From Gnetum montanum (Eukaryota > Streptophyta > Gnetopsida > Gnetales > Gnetaceae), in contig MNCI01029657.1 of assembly GCA_015680685.1 (NCBI GenBank), positions 59,211-90,787 on the forward strand: a stretch of DNA of 31,577 bases, given 5' to 3'. The first letter of the stretch is position 1; each line of letters starts with the position of its first letter. A program made the position numbers and the translations under genes. Of this stretch, positions 29,548-31,577 are shown piece by piece. Below the pieces are notes generated by a model that saw nothing but the letters and a program-made list of their open reading frames with translations, searched no databases and was not told where the DNA came from.

Positions 29548-31577
29548 TTATGACAAGACAAGATAAAAAACAAAAAACAAAAATTTGAAGAAGCTTGATG
29601 TAACCTAAGTACTCAATGGTGGTGGCTCTTCCATTGGTTGCTTTCCCTTGTCATTAGGCTTATTGAATTGATACCTATTTAATAGAGCTTGAAGTTTTTC
29701 TTCCTCCATTTAGGGATCATGTACCATCCATGCTGATTGACCAATACTTGATGGAGTCTACATGTTCCATGGGCATAGCAACTGTGGGAACATCTAATTT
29801 GCTTTCACGTACCATGCTACAAACTTTCTCTATTCTTCCTCAAATGCTTTGGCTATTTTTCATCATTCTTGATAATTTGACATTTGTTTGGCTAGGTTTG
29901 TTGTAGCATCTCTTTGGCCATGATACTTGGCCTTAACCAATTCTAATTCAGAGTTTATACATGAAACTTTTATAAGGCATCCTCTTGTCAGCAAACTCTT
30001 TTATGTATAATGCATACATAACTACTACTTGCTATTCTAGCTCATTTCTAGGCCTACCTGCTATCAACATGGCCAAGTTAGCATATCAAAGGTTTGCTAA
30101 CCCCTTGTATTCTATCAAGTCCTTAATCTACTGGTCTTTATTCTTAATTTTTGTTATGTGGACATGAGCTAAGTTATCCAAGATGGATTATGAATTTGGA
30201 TTTTGTGCTAAAATTAAATTGATCTAGGCCTTAGCCATCTAGATTTCTTTCTCATTAATCTATTTTTACATGTCCACTTGATTGTGAAAATGCTCCTTGA
30301 GCCTCTCATGCCTCTTTTCTTCATTTTTCCATGTGCTTATTTTAATTGTAGACTTTTGCCGAATGGTGCATACCTCCTCCATTAAGAGGGTTCTATTTTC
30401 TTATGCTAGGTGGCTCATGTCTTGGTTGACTTGTATGAGTTGCTCTTGAAGTTGTTGAATGTTTTCTTTGAGGGCATTCTTTTGGTGTTCGATGGTAGTA
30501 AACCTACCATTTTCTATAGCTATTTTCTTATTTTCCTCTTGTAATGCAGTGAGTGCCTTGGCATGTGTGTAATTTAGGCTTCAGCCACTAAGGCATCCCA
30601 CACCACCTTCTCCTTCTCATGTTCCATTCTCATATTATGATCAATGAGACAATTAATAAGATCATATCTAAATTGTTCTATTTGATCAAGCACAACATAT
30701 TATGTTGGATCTCTTCTTTCAGCCCTCAAGGTCTCAAGCTCTTCTTGTACTTTGTGAACTTCATTTTTAGCATGCTCTGCCCTGGTTTCTATCATGACTA
30801 GTTTATCCTTGGTGGCTATTAATTTTGATTATACTATAGTGAAATCACTTAGGATGTCAAAAATATTTTGCATAACCTATCCCATTTGCAGTCTATCAAG
30901 CACATCCTCATGATCTACAAGAGTCATCAAGATACCAGCTAATATTTGAGCATCTCTAGCTCTAGAAAGATCAACTAGTGGCACAAATGAACTTTAAAGG
31001 ACTCTTTAATGTAATTGGTGATCACTTCTATAGCTTTCACTACATCTTGATGTTGCATAACCACAACCATGGCTCCTTCTTTTGTTTCTAGCATCACCTA
31101 GAATGATGTAGTGTTTCAAGAAATCTACTATGACCATTCATCTTCTCCTCATGATTGCAATGAGATCTATCCACTAGTAGGGTCTATGGAAAATGTGGAT
31201 CAAACTACACTATCGATGAATTTATAAAGATTGATCCCTTCCCATGGTCCCCAACTAATATTTTTTTCAATTTGTTGAAAATGCCTCATCGATGGCCTGT
31301 AATCTTATGGTGATAGTAGTGGAACTTGTTGCTGCTATTGTTTTTATTTCTCAGTTAGTGGTTGACTAGTAGGCCTAGCTTGCTATTGCTAACCAGTAGT
31401 TGGAGTGCTATGGTAGGTGTGGTACCTATAGTTTTCTCAGTTCTTATTGGTTTTTCCACTTGATCCTTCTTTGAAGGTACTAGTTTAAGCATTTCTACAT
31501 ATGAAGCATTTTGAGCCTTTCTAGGGACATCATTAGTGTACCCTAGGATTCTAGCTTATCTACATAGCTAATGAATC
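29548..31577 (-). pseudogene. E4 ORF2, partial and broken
   Basis: Homologous to E2 ORF2 from its LGYTNDVLRKAQNASYV region onward (31540 leftward). Stops and frame changes are frequent. The best-preserved part is a coiled coil at about 30570-30230 (QEENKKIAIENG, LQEQLIQVNQDMSHLA, KRHERLKEHFHNQ). The C-terminus keeps KGKQPMEEPPP near 29640, as in E2 and E3. The retention of this patch in three copies suggests it mattered before decay. The N-terminal domain lies outside the window. Confidence 0.72.

Larger units (their letters stand above)
28525..31577 (-). mobile_element. E4: LTR retrotransposon of the same family, cut by the window edge
   Basis: The 3' LTR, polypurine tract and the C-terminal two thirds of ORF2 are visible. 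Gag, primer-binding site and 5' LTR should lie beyond 31577. It is more diverged from E2 and E3 than they are from each other, but aligns with E2 8746-10930 in order. Confidence 0.85.

Overview
The window is plant nuclear DNA. It is repeat-dense, with nested long terminal repeat (LTR) retrotransposons, primer-binding sites matching plant tRNA-Asp, and a plant-type LINE fragment. I found no intact protein-coding gene. Such nesting and decay suit a large-genome plant, but the sequence does not let me name the species.

Almost everything belongs to one family of LTR elements. Its LTRs begin TGATGAG and end CTCATCA. Layout: E0, an LTR 3' end cut by the window edge (1-258, + strand); E1, a complete + strand element (609-7639); E2, a complete - strand element (7894-23405, target duplication ATACA); E3, a - strand element of the same family inserted inside E2 (13074-19354, target duplication ACATT); E4, a - strand element running off the right edge (28525-31577). 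A LINE reverse-transcriptase fragment lies at 25910-27069. The rest (259-608, 7645-7888, 23411-25900, 27070-28524) holds no gene I can support; a short island near 25.06-25.9 kb may be a gene remnant.

No element in the window shows reverse transcriptase, RNase H or integrase, so all look non-autonomous. E1 carries gag plus a retropepsin-like protease. E2 and E3 carry gag, which ends in a double stop, followed far downstream by a second long reading frame on the same strand (ORF2). ORF2 is about 950 codons in E2, shortened by deletions in E3, and cut by the window edge in E4. It has a basic N-terminus, a domain resembling the 'putative plant transposon protein' family, a Pro/Gln-rich linker and a long coiled-coil-rich part. 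It occupies the place of pol.

ORF2 looks like its own transcription unit. In E2 it is preceded by a TATA box with two GATATC-type palindromes like those in the LTR promoter, then a leader, a GTAAGT donor, a 257-nt AT-rich intron, a TACTAAC branch site and AG directly before the ATG. E3 keeps the donor, branch site and AG|ATG. Two further family traits stand out. The LTR edge carries an array of GATATC palindromes, often 14 bp apart, just upstream of the TATA box. The polypurine-tract sequence YAGTCATGGGGG recurs at internal sites and is read in two different frames where it overlaps gag. A single N at 20440 sits between two exact 43-bp copies and is an assembly join.
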